A DNA stretch of 64,000 bases from Vampirovibrio chlorellavorus (lineage in GTDB: Bacteria; Cyanobacteriota; Vampirovibrionia; Vampirovibrionales; Vampirovibrionaceae). The stretch lies in assembly GCF_003149375.1 (NCBI RefSeq), contig NZ_QFWH01000004.1:248001-312000 (forward strand). Direction: 5' to 3'. The notes under the pieces were generated by a model. The model made no database searches, was not told the DNA's origin, and saw only the letters and a program-made list of their open reading frames with translations. The position numbers were made by a program, and so were the translations under genes. Of the stretch, positions 1 through 8,560 are shown piece by piece. How positions within the stretch are numbered: position 1 is the first letter of the stretch; each line of letters begins with the position of its first letter.

Positions 1-362
1 ACGAGAAGAACCATCCGGCCACTCGGGTGTTTCAGGCTTTGCGCATTGAAGTGAACGATGAACTGGGGAGTCTGCGACGCTTTTTGGAAAGCGCGCCGTC
101 TTTGCTGGCCCCCGGGGCGACGCTGCTGGTGATCAGTTTTCACTCGCTGGAAGATCGCATTGTGAAAGACTTTTTCAAAACCCAGAGCCGGGATTGCATT
201 TGCCCGCCCCGCCTGCCCATTTGTCAATGCGGTCACCGGGCTACCTTCAAGCTCCCCAAAGGCAAGCTCCCCAAAGGGCAGCCTTTTGTGGCCAGCCCCG
301 AGGAGCTGAAACTCAATCCCCGCGCTCGCAGCGCCAAGTTGCGGGTGGCCGTGCGGATTTGA
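1..362 (+). CDS. rsmH: 16S rRNA m4C1402 methyltransferase RsmH, C-terminal part
   Basis: The frame is open from the window edge and reads [20 protein letters not shown], a conserved RsmH stretch. It continues through [15 protein letters not shown] and a cysteine-containing tail ending in [11 protein letters not shown] before TGA at 360-362. RsmH methylates N4 of C1402 in the ribosomal P site using SAM. Only the last 120 or so residues are present; the N-terminal SAM-binding part lies before base 1. In many bacteria rsmH opens the division/cell wall cluster, but here the next gene is on the opposite strand, so the usual ftsL/ftsI genes do not follow. Confidence 0.93.
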   Translation, partial: EKNHPATRVFQALRIEVNDELGSLRRFLESAPSLLAPGATLLVISFHSLEDRIVKDFFKTQSRDCICPPRLPICQCGHRATFKLPKGKLPKGQPFVASPEELKLNPRARSAKLRVAVRI

Positions 363-380
363 CAGGCGGCTTGCTGCTTG

Positions 381-1832
381 TCAGCTCATCAAATCGTAGA
401 TGATCCAGCCGAAGATGGTGCGGGGCGGCTCATTGGGATTCAACAAATCCTGAATTTCCGCTTGCCCGGTACGGGTGGTGCCATCCATCCAGTTGCGATG
501 ATCCATGCCGGCAAACAGGCGGGTGTTACTGTTTCCCTTCAGTTTTTTGAGGGTTTCCCATAATTTTTCCGTGGAAATGGCCACCCCTTGCTGGGTAGAG
601 ACGTATCGGCCCAGCCACAGGGTACTGCTAATGGGGCTGATCCCGTCGTTGAACATCATCATGGAGATTCTGGCAGGGGTTTGCGCTGTCTGGGCAGAAG
701 CCTGACTTTCGGACGGATTTACGGCGGGTATGAGTGGGGCGGATTTGCGGTTTTTGTCCGCGATGGCCAGCATGGCGTGATTGGCAGGCGGATCGTGGAC
801 TACCTGATTGACCGTATTTACGGGGTCGGCCTTGGCGGGCGCTGCCTCGGGGAGGGGGCGCCCCGTGGCCAGCGGCAGTTTGGCAATGGTGTGGCGCACC
901 ACGGAAAACAGGACATTCCGCCGGAAGAGGTTACCCACCAGCACTTTTTCCTTTGGCGTCTGGGCGGTGTTATCCAGCTTTTCAGCGATCAGGGCAGGGT
1001 CCACTTCCAGCCCAAAGTAGCTGCCGTATGTGACGAATCGTTTTTTATTGGCCAGCGCGTAGTCCTTGCTGCTGATTGCGGTGGCGCTTTGGGCCAGTTG
1101 CTCCGCTGGAAGGGCCCCATCAAAATTATCCCAGTGGAAGTCCTCCTTGAAGCTGGGGTACAGCTTTTTGGTGATGCCATAGGCCAGCCGCTGCCCCATG
1201 CGCACCAGGGACAGGCGAGACTCTGTTTTGACCTGCCGCCGCACCCAGTCCGGGTTGGCCAGCGGCGACCCGTGAAATGGCGTGGCAATGGTAATGACTT
1301 CATCGGTGTGATGATCCAGGTAGGGATCCTGCATGGCGTTGCGGGTTAGTAAGCCGCCTTCGCTGTAAGCCAGTATCTTGATGGGTTTTTCCTGATGGCT
1401 CTCGATAAAATGCCGCAGGGTCAGCTTCAGGTTGTTGCTGATGTCTGGCACGCTACGGCTGCTATCGTAGTGGTACAGGTAGATTTTATAGCGCTTCATC
1501 AGGGCGGCGTCCCGGTTGGCCACATCCAGAAAGCGTTCCCAGTTAAATTCCGTTCCGGCGGAGGCCCCAATCCCGTGGATTAAAATGAGGGGGGTTCGAT
1601 TCCCCAGTGGGGAGGTGTCATAGGCATTCAGGCCGCTGCGAACCTCTTTCTGAAGTACCTGGGCGTTTACCTGTGCCTCTTGCAGCTTAATACCAGCCCC
1701 AGTCGGTTGATAAGTCCGTTGGGCTGCGGCCTGCGGCGGCGCAACCAGACCGGTCAATAGCGCTCCCAGGCACAGCAGGGACAGGCAGCAGTGAACAGCG
1801 GCGCGTTTACGCCTTAAAACATAACAATCCAA
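381..1832 (-). CDS. Secreted alpha/beta hydrolase (lipase/esterase-like)
   Basis: The reading frame is open upstream to a TTG at 2024, but a signal peptide (RRKRAAVHCC followed by a hydrophobic run and PPQAAA) begins about 70 residues in. I therefore prefer the in-frame TTG at 1832, preceded by an AGGTG-like site. After the signal come LILIHGIGAS (oxyanion region) and AYSEGG, a nucleophile elbow with Ser at the usual place but Ala-Tyr before it and Glu after it. ITIATPFHGSP is typical of PGAP1/lipase-like hydrolases that act on esters. The C-terminal 200 residues match nothing I recognise. Substrate unknown. It converges on rsmH with an 18 bp gap. The start is uncertain. Confidence 0.7.
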   Translation of the reverse strand: MDCYVLRRKRAAVHCCLSLLCLGALLTGLVAPPQAAAQRTYQPTGAGIKLQEAQVNAQVLQKEVRSGLNAYDTSPLGNRTPLILIHGIGASAGTEFNWERFLDVANRDAALMKRYKIYLYHYDSSRSVPDISNNLKLTLRHFIESHQEKPIKILAYSEGGLLTRNAMQDPYLDHHTDEVITIATPFHGSPLANPDWVRRQVKTESRLSLVRMGQRLAYGITKKLYPSFKEDFHWDNFDGALPAEQLAQSATAISSKDYALANKKRFVTYGSYFGLEVDPALIAEKLDNTAQTPKEKVLVGNLFRRNVLFSVVRHTIAKLPLATGRPLPEAAPAKADPVNTVNQVVHDPPANHAMLAIADKNRKSAPLIPAVNPSESQASAQTAQTPARISMMMFNDGISPISSTLWLGRYVSTQQGVAISTEKLWETLKKLKGNSNTRLFAGMDHRNWMDGTTRTGQAEIQDLLNPNEPPRTIFGWIIYDLMS

Positions 1833-2084
1833 GCGAAAAACACCTATCGTTTCTGGAGGAACCTGACAAAAACCGGTCGCAGGAAACGGAGAGAGACCCT
1901 CACTCAATGAATCTGTCAACCAAATCCGTTTGTTCTCTAAGTATAGTCGAGATTTTACGACGTCGCCCCGGTTAAATAACCGAGGTATTAAGATTATATT
2001 AAGATATCTGTCGTCGAAATTCAAGTATTTTTGTATAAAACAATCATTTAGATCCCGCGTTTGGGTTTCTCCCGGGGAATACTC

Positions 2085-3458
2085 TTATTCCAACAGGGGT
2101 TTTCCCTTGGTCTCAGCGCCAAATAGGGCCGCTCCCACCGAGGCCAGATAGGCCAGGGCGAATAAAAAGGCGGCCACGCCATAATCGGAGAGGGAGGCGT
2201 TTCCAAACCAGTGGGCCCCCAGCTGCTGCTTGCTGATGAGTTGAATGAGATCCCCCACGTAGAACACGGCGATGGCCGTGGTCAACCGGCCCACATTCAG
2301 GCAAAAACCGGTGGCGGAGGCCCGGATGAGCGTGGGAAACAGCTCTGGCAAGTAAATGTACATGGCCGCCTGAATCAGGCCGATGAAGTAGCCCAGCAAG
2401 GCCGTTTGCCAGTAAATGGCCGATGAGAAGCTGGTATTGGTCAAAAACAGTAAGCCAGAGGCCAGCAGGCAGCCCAGCGAGGACAGAATAATGGTGCTGC
2501 GTCGGCCCAGCCAGTCGCAGAACAGGCCCGCCATACTGCATCCCACCACAGCGGCGACGCCCTGGTACATGGTCACAATGCCCCGCTCCGCGCCGGTACC
2601 GCTGGTTTGTAGCAAGTCCTGCACCCACAGGGGAATCCAGGCCAGGGAAGCCCAATACCCCACCAGCAGCCCACCGAAGGCCAGTCCCCCGACAAGCAGG
2701 CTTTGGGCATGGGCAGGCTGGAACAGGGCCTGCCAGTGGGAGGCGGGTTTTTCCGCTTGCAGGCTGCGCTCTTTTGCCTCCAGCCACCGATCCGATTCTT
2801 TCAGGGAGGTTCTGAGGAAAATGACCAACAGGGCGGGCAAGGCCCCAATCCAGAAGGTGGTTCGCCAGTCCTGAAAAAGGGTGTTGATGGAGCCTGCGAT
2901 AAAAACTCCCGCCTGATAGGAGGTGATAAGCACCCCAATGGCAATGGCTCTGGAGCGGGCGGGCCAGACTTCGGTTAAAAACGTGGAGATACTGACCAGC
3001 TCACCACCAATGCCCAGGCCGGTCAGAAAACGGCAGACGGCCAGTTGTTCCCAGTTTTGGGCGAATCCGGCTAGCCCTGTAAATAGGGCGTATAGCAAAA
3101 TGGAAAAGACCATGGAGCGCACCCGGCCCAGTTTGTCTCCAATCACCCCGAACAAAATGCCTCCGGCCATCCAGCCCAACAGAAAGATGCTGGTGACGTA
3201 GGAAGCAATAGGGCCAATGACGGATTTGTCCGTGCTGCCGGTCAACTCCCCAATGGCGGTGGGCATGGCCACGGACATCAGGGTGGAGTCCATCCCGTCG
3301 AAGATGCCGCCCAGCCAGCACCCTACAAATACCAGCCAGTGATACCGGCTAATGCCCTCCAGCCAACCGGGTTGATCCTTTTGGGGGGACGACTCCGGGG
3401 CGGGCTCTAATGATGAGGATGCTTGCGGGTTATTTTGCGGGTTTTCCGTATGGTTCAC
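2085..3458 (-). CDS. MFS transporter, sugar/organic acid:proton symporter type
   Basis: 457 residues with about 12 hydrophobic segments. The loop GVIGDKLGRVRSM between TM2 and TM3 is the major facilitator signature (GxxxDxxGRR), and a related motif, FCDWLGRRS, occurs in the second half. GGIFDGMDSTLMSVAMP in TM1 resembles the aromatic acid/sugar symporter subfamily, which has an Asp in TM1. The start is GTG at 3458, preceded by an AAAGG-like site. The first 30 residues are polar and Pro/Ser-rich. It stands alone on the minus strand, and its substrate cannot be read from the sequence. Confidence 0.82.
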   Translation of the reverse strand: MNHTENPQNNPQASSSLEPAPESSPQKDQPGWLEGISRYHWLVFVGCWLGGIFDGMDSTLMSVAMPTAIGELTGSTDKSVIGPIASYVTSIFLLGWMAGGILFGVIGDKLGRVRSMVFSILLYALFTGLAGFAQNWEQLAVCRFLTGLGIGGELVSISTFLTEVWPARSRAIAIGVLITSYQAGVFIAGSINTLFQDWRTTFWIGALPALLVIFLRTSLKESDRWLEAKERSLQAEKPASHWQALFQPAHAQSLLVGGLAFGGLLVGYWASLAWIPLWVQDLLQTSGTGAERGIVTMYQGVAAVVGCSMAGLFCDWLGRRSTIILSSLGCLLASGLLFLTNTSFSSAIYWQTALLGYFIGLIQAAMYIYLPELFPTLIRASATGFCLNVGRLTTAIAVFYVGDLIQLISKQQLGAHWFGNASLSDYGVAAFLFALAYLASVGAALFGAETKGKPLLE

Positions 3459-3955
3459 TTCCGGTGCCTTTCTCCATCAGGGCCTTGATAACGGGCCCGG
3501 CCAACGCTTTTTGTAAAAGGGAATCAATCAGTTCCTTGGGCCAGTTTTTGGCGGTAAGGGCTGACCGACTGAGGATAGTGCAATTGTTTTGGCCCAGTCA
3601 ATGCAATGAACAGGCCGGTTCGCCTGCGGAAGCGCCGCGCCTGCCTGCCTGATTTTGGGGTGTCTTTTTCACACTTCCGTACCGGGAACCTCTGGCACTT
3701 GCCAGAACCCTGTTTTTCGATCATATTGTTTGCCAAGGAAATGTCTAGCCTGAATGAGCCCCTTGCCACTTCGTTGCAATTACTGAATCGTAATAGCTGA
3801 ATTGTAATAAGATAAAAGAGGCGCCCTTTTCATTGCCGTGTTCTTGCGCTTGAGACACTGTGTGATCAATCCCCTCTTTCCACGGCGCGGGCCTGCATTT
3901 CTGAATTTGTGCCATAGTGTTAATTCGTCAGTCAAAATTGGAGCGTTAGTCACCG
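3459..3955. other. Intergenic region, about 500 bp
   Basis: This gap separates two divergent genes and must hold both promoters. It contains AT-rich stretches near 3770-3815 and 3905-3935, but I see no clean -35/-10 pair. Short open frames here lack ribosome sites and recognisable content. The only translation signal is GGAG at about 3940, some 12 bases before the ATG at 3956. Confidence 0.5.
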
Positions 3956-5572
3956 ATGCCCTTACCGAAAGTAGCCTATTTTTCGATGGAGATTGCCATT
4001 GATCAGTCTTTACGTACCTATTCGGGGGGCTTAGGGTTTCTGTCCGGAAGCCATATGCGTTCCGCCGGGCATTTGAATTTGCCCATGGTGGGTGTGGGCG
4101 TTCTTTGGGCTGAAGGCTATGGCGATCAGCAAGTGGGCGCCGATGGTAACGTGGAAATCGTCTACGTAAAGCGTCAGTACCCTTTCCTGAAAGACACCGG
4201 TATTGTGGTGGAAGTGGAAATTTACGGCCAGCCGGTCAAAATCAAGGGATTGCTGCTGGAGCCTGAAACATTCGGCACGGTGCCCATTTACTTCTTAACC
4301 ACCGATCTCCCCGAAAATACCCCGGAACATCGTAGCTGGACCGATAAGCTATACGATGGCGACGAGCGCATCCGGGTGGCCCAGGAGATCATTCTGGGGA
4401 TTGGCGGCTTGCGGGTGCTGAAGGCTGCCAAGGAAAACTGTGATCTCATTCACCTGAACGAAGGTCACGCCTTGCCCGCCGTATTTGAATTGCTGGAAGA
4501 CTTCAACGGCGACCTGGAGCGGGTGCGGCACTCCACCGTATTCACCACCCACACCCCGGTGGCCGCTGGCAACGAAACCCATAACGTCCACTTGCTGGCC
4601 GAAGCGGGCTTCTTTGGCAAAATGCCGGTGCAGGAAGCCATCCGTCTGGGCGGAGAAGACTTTTCCCTGACTGTCGCGGCCCTGCGCATGAGCCGCCTGG
4701 CCAATGGGGTTTCCCAGCTGCATGGGCTGGTGGCCAACAACATGTGGCACTGGGTAGACAATCGTTGCCCCATTATCGCCATTACCAACGCCACCAACCT
4801 GCAATACTGGCAAGATCCCCGCTTCCTGAATGTGGAAGATCCCGATTGCCTGTTGGACATCAAGCGGGAAATGAAGGTTGAGCTGTTTGATTACATTAAG
4901 CAAACCACGGGTAAGCAATTCGATCCCGATGTGCTGACCGTGGTCTGGGCCCGTCGCTTTACCGAATACAAGCGTCCGGCCCTGATTTTGCAGGATTTGG
5001 AGCGCATTAGAAAGCTGTTCAACGAAAAGAAAATCCAGCTGATCTACGCCGGTAAGTTTCACCCGAAAGATACCACGGGTCGTCAAATCTTCAACGAAGT
5101 GCTGGCCCTGTCCCGTGAGATTCCTGAAATTGCCGTCCTCACCGGCCCCGGCTACGAGCTGGAGCTCAGCGGTTTGCTCAAACGGGGCGCCGATGTGTGG
5201 TTGAACACGCCGGTTCGTCCTCTGGAAGCCTCCGGTACTTCCGGTATGTCCGCCAACATGAATGGGGCCATTCACTTCTCCATTTACGATGGCTGGGCCG
5301 TGGAAGGGACCTTTGACAATATCAACGGGTACCTGATTCACGAGAAAAATGGCGACGCCATGGAGTACCTGAATGTGGAAGATCGCCACCAGCAGGATTA
5401 CGAAATCATGATGCGCATTCTGGAGAACGAGATTATCCCTACGTACTACAACAACAAAAAGCAGTGGGCCAATCTCATGATTCACGCCATCCGCACGTCC
5501 CAAAGCTACTTCGACTCGGATCGTATGGCCATCGAGTATTTTGTGCGCCTGTACAAATCCATTGAGATTTAA
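3956..5572 (+). CDS. Alpha-glucan phosphorylase homologue (GT35 short form) lacking the PLP lysine
   Basis: 538 residues, collinear with short alpha-glucan phosphorylases. It has VAYFSMEIAIDQSLRTYSGG at the N-terminus, FTTHTPVAAGNETH, the RRFTEYKRPALIL catalytic-site motif, AGKFHPKD, and GADVWLNTPVRPLEASGTSG near residues 412-431. GT35 enzymes phosphorolyse alpha-1,4 glucans to glucose-1-phosphate and hold pyridoxal phosphate on a lysine in GTSGMK. Here that codon is TCC, giving Ser432 (GTSGMSANMNGA). The surrounding fold residues are intact, so this is a true substitution and not a misread frame. It may be a phosphorylase-derived enzyme with other chemistry, or a glucan-binding regulator. 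GGAG lies 12 bases upstream of the ATG. No other glycogen genes are adjacent. Confidence 0.85.
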   Translation: MPLPKVAYFSMEIAIDQSLRTYSGGLGFLSGSHMRSAGHLNLPMVGVGVLWAEGYGDQQVGADGNVEIVYVKRQYPFLKDTGIVVEVEIYGQPVKIKGLLLEPETFGTVPIYFLTTDLPENTPEHRSWTDKLYDGDERIRVAQEIILGIGGLRVLKAAKENCDLIHLNEGHALPAVFELLEDFNGDLERVRHSTVFTTHTPVAAGNETHNVHLLAEAGFFGKMPVQEAIRLGGEDFSLTVAALRMSRLANGVSQLHGLVANNMWHWVDNRCPIIAITNATNLQYWQDPRFLNVEDPDCLLDIKREMKVELFDYIKQTTGKQFDPDVLTVVWARRFTEYKRPALILQDLERIRKLFNEKKIQLIYAGKFHPKDTTGRQIFNEVLALSREIPEIAVLTGPGYELELSGLLKRGADVWLNTPVRPLEASGTSGMSANMNGAIHFSIYDGWAVEGTFDNINGYLIHEKNGDAMEYLNVEDRHQQDYEIMMRILENEIIPTYYNNKKQWANLMIHAIRTSQSYFDSDRMAIEYFVRLYKSIEI

Positions 5573-5599
5573 GCCCCGCTTCTTTGGCGGTAAACAGGA

Positions 5600-5605
5600 T
5601 ATAAT
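5600..5605 (+). promoter_or_regulatory. Candidate -10 box upstream of ftsEX
   Basis: A perfect TATAAT lies 44 bases before the ftsE ATG in the 77-base gap after the phosphorylase-like gene. No convincing -35 sits at 16-18 bases, so the assignment is weak. Confidence 0.3.
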
Positions 5606-5649
5606 AAAACTTGATCCTTCTTGCGTTGTTGCCGGGAAGCCATTGAAGC

Positions 5650-6324
5650 ATGATTAAATTTATCAACACCACCAAGCGTTACGGCAATACTTATGCGCTG
5701 AACGACGTGAGTTTTGAGATCGAAATGGGCGAATTCGTCTTTTTCGTGGGATCTTCCGGTGCCGGTAAATCCAGTATTATGAAGCTGATTTACCGGGAGG
5801 AAATCGCCACCTCTGGCACTGTTCTGGTGGGTCGGGTGGATATTTCAAGACTCAAGCCGGATCAGGTGCCCAAGCTGCGTCGTCGCATGGGCATTGTGTT
5901 TCAGGATTTCAAATTGCTGCCCGGCCAGACGGTGTTCGATAATGTGGCTTACGTACTGAGGGCCTTGGGCGTGGGCCCTACGGAAATCCGCAAGCGTGTG
6001 CTGGGCGCTTTAAAAGTGGTGGGCCTGATCGACAAGGTGGACGCCTTCGTCGAGGAATTATCCGGTGGGGAGCAGCAGCGGGTGGGCATCGCCCGAGCCA
6101 TCGTGAACGGCCCCTCTCTGGTGATTGCCGATGAACCCACTGGAAATCTGGACCCCACCAACTCCATGGAGATTATGAACCTGTTGGAGCAGATCAATCA
6201 GCGCGGCACTACCATCCTGATTTCTACGCACAACCACCAAATCGTCAACCAAATGCGCAAACGGGTGATTACCATGCAAAATGGGGAATTGATTCGCGAT
6301 GTGCATGAGGGCGTCTACGAATAA
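5650..6324 (+). CDS. ftsE: Cell division ATP-binding protein FtsE
   Basis: 224 residues, the normal length. Walker A is GSSGAGKS at 34-41, the Q-loop is FQDF near 85, the ABC signature LSGGEQQR is near 137-144, and Walker B is LVIADEPTG ending around 165. FtsE pairs with the membrane protein FtsX. In known systems the ATPase transmits a signal across the inner membrane to peptidoglycan hydrolases during division. ftsX follows after 17 bases, so the two are an operon. FKLLPGQTVFDNVAY is typical of FtsE as opposed to transport ATPases. Confidence 0.95.
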   Translation: MIKFINTTKRYGNTYALNDVSFEIEMGEFVFFVGSSGAGKSSIMKLIYREEIATSGTVLVGRVDISRLKPDQVPKLRRRMGIVFQDFKLLPGQTVFDNVAYVLRALGVGPTEIRKRVLGALKVVGLIDKVDAFVEELSGGEQQRVGIARAIVNGPSLVIADEPTGNLDPTNSMEIMNLLEQINQRGTTILISTHNHQIVNQMRKRVITMQNGELIRDVHEGVYE

Positions 6325-6341
6325 TTGTTGAAGGAGCGTCG

Positions 6342-7217
6342 ATGAGCTCTCATTTCATGGACAATATGGCCACCGAAATCCGCATTACCACCCGGATTTT
6401 GCAGGAAACCTGGGGTGGCATGACCCGTACCGGCTGGATGAACCTGATTATTATTGTGACCATGGCCTCCATCCTCAGCATTTTTGGCACGTTGTCCGTT
6501 TTTGTGCTGGAAACCCAACTGTTTGTTGAAAATATCGGCTCGGCCCTCAAAATTTCCGTCTACGCCAAGGACAACGTGGATGTCACCGACGTTCAGGCTG
6601 AAATCATCGCGTTGTCCACGGTGAAAAGCGTGGAACTGGTGACCAAGGAAGAGGCCTGGGATGATATGAAAAAGAATTACCAGGTGCCGGACATTCAAAA
6701 CCCCCTGCCCAACACCTTCCACGTGCAGGTGAAAGATCAGGAGCAGATTAAGCCCACGGTAGCCAAGCTCAAAACGCTGGACGGGGTAGAGGAAGTGAAC
6801 TACGCCAAAAGCGTTCTGGATAAGCTGCAAGGGGTGTCTCGCTTAACGTCAGCGGTGGGACTGGCCGTTAGCATCTTTTTGGGGACGCTGACCTTTTTTA
6901 TTATCAGCAATACCATCCATTTGCTGATTGAGGCCCGTGGCCGGGAAATCGAGATTATGCGCATGATGGGCGTGGGCAACTGGTACATTCGGTTGCCGTT
7001 TTTGCTGCAAGGCGCATTTTATGGCCTGGTGGGCGCTTCCATCGCCCTGGTGCCGTTGATGGCCGTCAATCACTACATCTCTTTGCTGTTTAACTACTTC
7101 CAGTTTTCCACCAGCAATTACAGTTCCGGGGTGGTCACGCTGGTATTATTCCTGATGGGCGTGATCGTGGGCAGTGGCGGTGCTGCCGCGTCCACCCGCA
7201 AGTACCTGAGAATCTGA
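6342..7217 (+). CDS. ftsX: Cell division protein FtsX
   Basis: 291 residues with FtsX topology. A first membrane segment lies at about 27-50, followed by an extracytoplasmic domain of about 110 residues (SALKISVYAKDNVDVTDV onward). Three C-terminal membrane segments follow, with a cytosolic loop EARGREIEIMRMMGVGNWYI that matches the FtsX/MacB permease motif. AAGGAG lies 8 bases before the ATG. It forms the membrane partner of FtsE. The 283 bases after the gene contain no recognised feature before the flavodoxin start. Confidence 0.94.
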   Translation: MSSHFMDNMATEIRITTRILQETWGGMTRTGWMNLIIIVTMASILSIFGTLSVFVLETQLFVENIGSALKISVYAKDNVDVTDVQAEIIALSTVKSVELVTKEEAWDDMKKNYQVPDIQNPLPNTFHVQVKDQEQIKPTVAKLKTLDGVEEVNYAKSVLDKLQGVSRLTSAVGLAVSIFLGTLTFFIISNTIHLLIEARGREIEIMRMMGVGNWYIRLPFLLQGAFYGLVGASIALVPLMAVNHYISLLFNYFQFSTSNYSSGVVTLVLFLMGVIVGSGGAAASTRKYLRI

Positions 7218-7500
7218 AACGTGTGCCGTTGCCGCCACGGGGTGAAAGGCTTGCTGAAACCGGAATGATGACTTATGATTTTTGCGGATCACCCGATTCA
7301 AACAACAGTCGCATGGCCGTTTGGGGTGATTCTGAAAAGGCACTCCGCCGTGTCGAAAGCCGGGTGTGACCCGCCTGTACCTTTGTTTAAACTTCCCTCC
7401 CCCAGTTGTGGCAAATAGGATAAAAGTCAGTCAGTACGGATCAGACGCAGTTTCGCATATCGCAGTTTTTAATGTAGCCAATCAGCAGGATGAATTTGTA

Positions 7501-8337
7501 ATGAGTACGCCCAAATCTCACGAACAAAACGCAAACACCCCCACAGAGGCTGGACAGTCCGGTTTGGCTTTCTGGTATCTTCAGTACTGGCCTGCGATCT
7601 TGGTGGGTGTCCTGCTCAGCATGGCCATTATGGGCATGGGTAGCCCTCAGATTCCTGCTTTCCTCATCTGGTTGCCCCCCTTTGTGGCACTGGTGTTATT
7701 GCTGATCGCCATCGTTTCTGCCCCGCGTGCAAAAAAACCTCAGGAAACCCCTTGGGAAAAGCGGGAGCGGGAAGCAGCCGAGCGCCTGCAATCAACTGTG
7801 GCGCCTCAGGAATCCGCTCAGACCCCCGTGGCTGCTGAAGCGGCAGCCCCGGTGGAAGCAGTGGCCGAAGCAGCGCCCGCCGCTGAAATGGTGGCTGGCG
7901 ATGTGGATGTGCTGGTGCTGTGGGGTTCTGAGACCGGAACGGCCCAAGGCTTGGCCGAGATGACCGAAAACCGCCTGAAAGAGGCCGGTAAAACCGCACG
8001 GGCGGTCAGTATGGCCCAAGTCAAGCTGGAACAACTGCCCGGCTTTAACAAGGTACTCATCTTGACCAGCACCTGGGGCGATGGTGAGCCGCCGTCCAAC
8101 GGGATCGATCTGTGGGAAGCCTGCCAGAAGAAGACCGTGGATATGAGCAAAACCGGATTCAGCGTGCTGGCGCTGGGCGACACCGCTTATCCCGAATTTT
8201 GCAAATGCGGCAAGGACTTTGATGGTTTCCTGGAAAAAATGGGGGCCAAGCGCATCTATCCCCGAGTGGATTGCGATTTGAACTACGAAGCCAATTACGA
8301 GAAGTGGTTCACCGGGGTGCAACAAGCGCTGGGTTAA
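7501..8337 (+). CDS. Membrane-anchored flavodoxin-domain protein
   Basis: The frame is open further upstream, but I place the start at the ATG at 7501, which has AGGA 10 bases before it; this gives 278 residues. Two membrane segments (about 29-45 and 52-73) are followed by an Ala/Pro/Glu linker (about 75-133) and a complete flavodoxin-like domain (135-278). FMN-binding loops are GSETGTA at 142-148, TSTWGDGEPPSN at 189-200 and LGDTAYPEFCKCG at 226-238. The domain most resembles the FMN part of CysJ/cytochrome P450 reductase-type diflavin enzymes, but the FAD/NADPH part is absent. It probably passes electrons at the inner membrane; its partners are not encoded nearby. Confidence 0.82.
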   Translation: MSTPKSHEQNANTPTEAGQSGLAFWYLQYWPAILVGVLLSMAIMGMGSPQIPAFLIWLPPFVALVLLLIAIVSAPRAKKPQETPWEKREREAAERLQSTVAPQESAQTPVAAEAAAPVEAVAEAAPAAEMVAGDVDVLVLWGSETGTAQGLAEMTENRLKEAGKTARAVSMAQVKLEQLPGFNKVLILTSTWGDGEPPSNGIDLWEACQKKTVDMSKTGFSVLALGDTAYPEFCKCGKDFDGFLEKMGAKRIYPRVDCDLNYEANYEKWFTGVQQALG

Positions 8338-8365
8338 ACGGACTCTTTTTTCATTGTTATGCAAG

Positions 8366-8394
8366 CGGCTCCTGATACTTCGGGAGTCGTTTTT
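8366..8394 (+). terminator. Rho-independent terminator after the flavodoxin gene
   Basis: CGGCTCCTG pairs with CGGGAGTCG (nine pairs, two of them G-T) across a short loop and is followed by TTTTT. It lies 29 bases after the stop codon. Confidence 0.7.
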
Positions 8395-8560
8395 GCTTGG
8401 CCCCGGTTTTTTTACAGCGGATTCTTTGAGCCCAAGGGTTCTGCTTGAGGGTGAACTTTGTTTTTGTTATGGTTTACTACGTGTTGCACACTCAAGTTGA
8501 CTTGCTTAAAACTAAACCAAAGTAAATCAGGATCTAAAGAAGGTTGGCTAGAAACGTCTG

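Noticed and set aside
3524-3800. Short frames in the gap before the phosphorylase-like gene
   Set aside because: Composition is unlike coding DNA here and there are no ribosome sites.
4349-5503. Antisense open frame of 384 codons across the phosphorylase-like gene
   Set aside because: Same reason: a shadow frame with no start signal and no recognisable motif.
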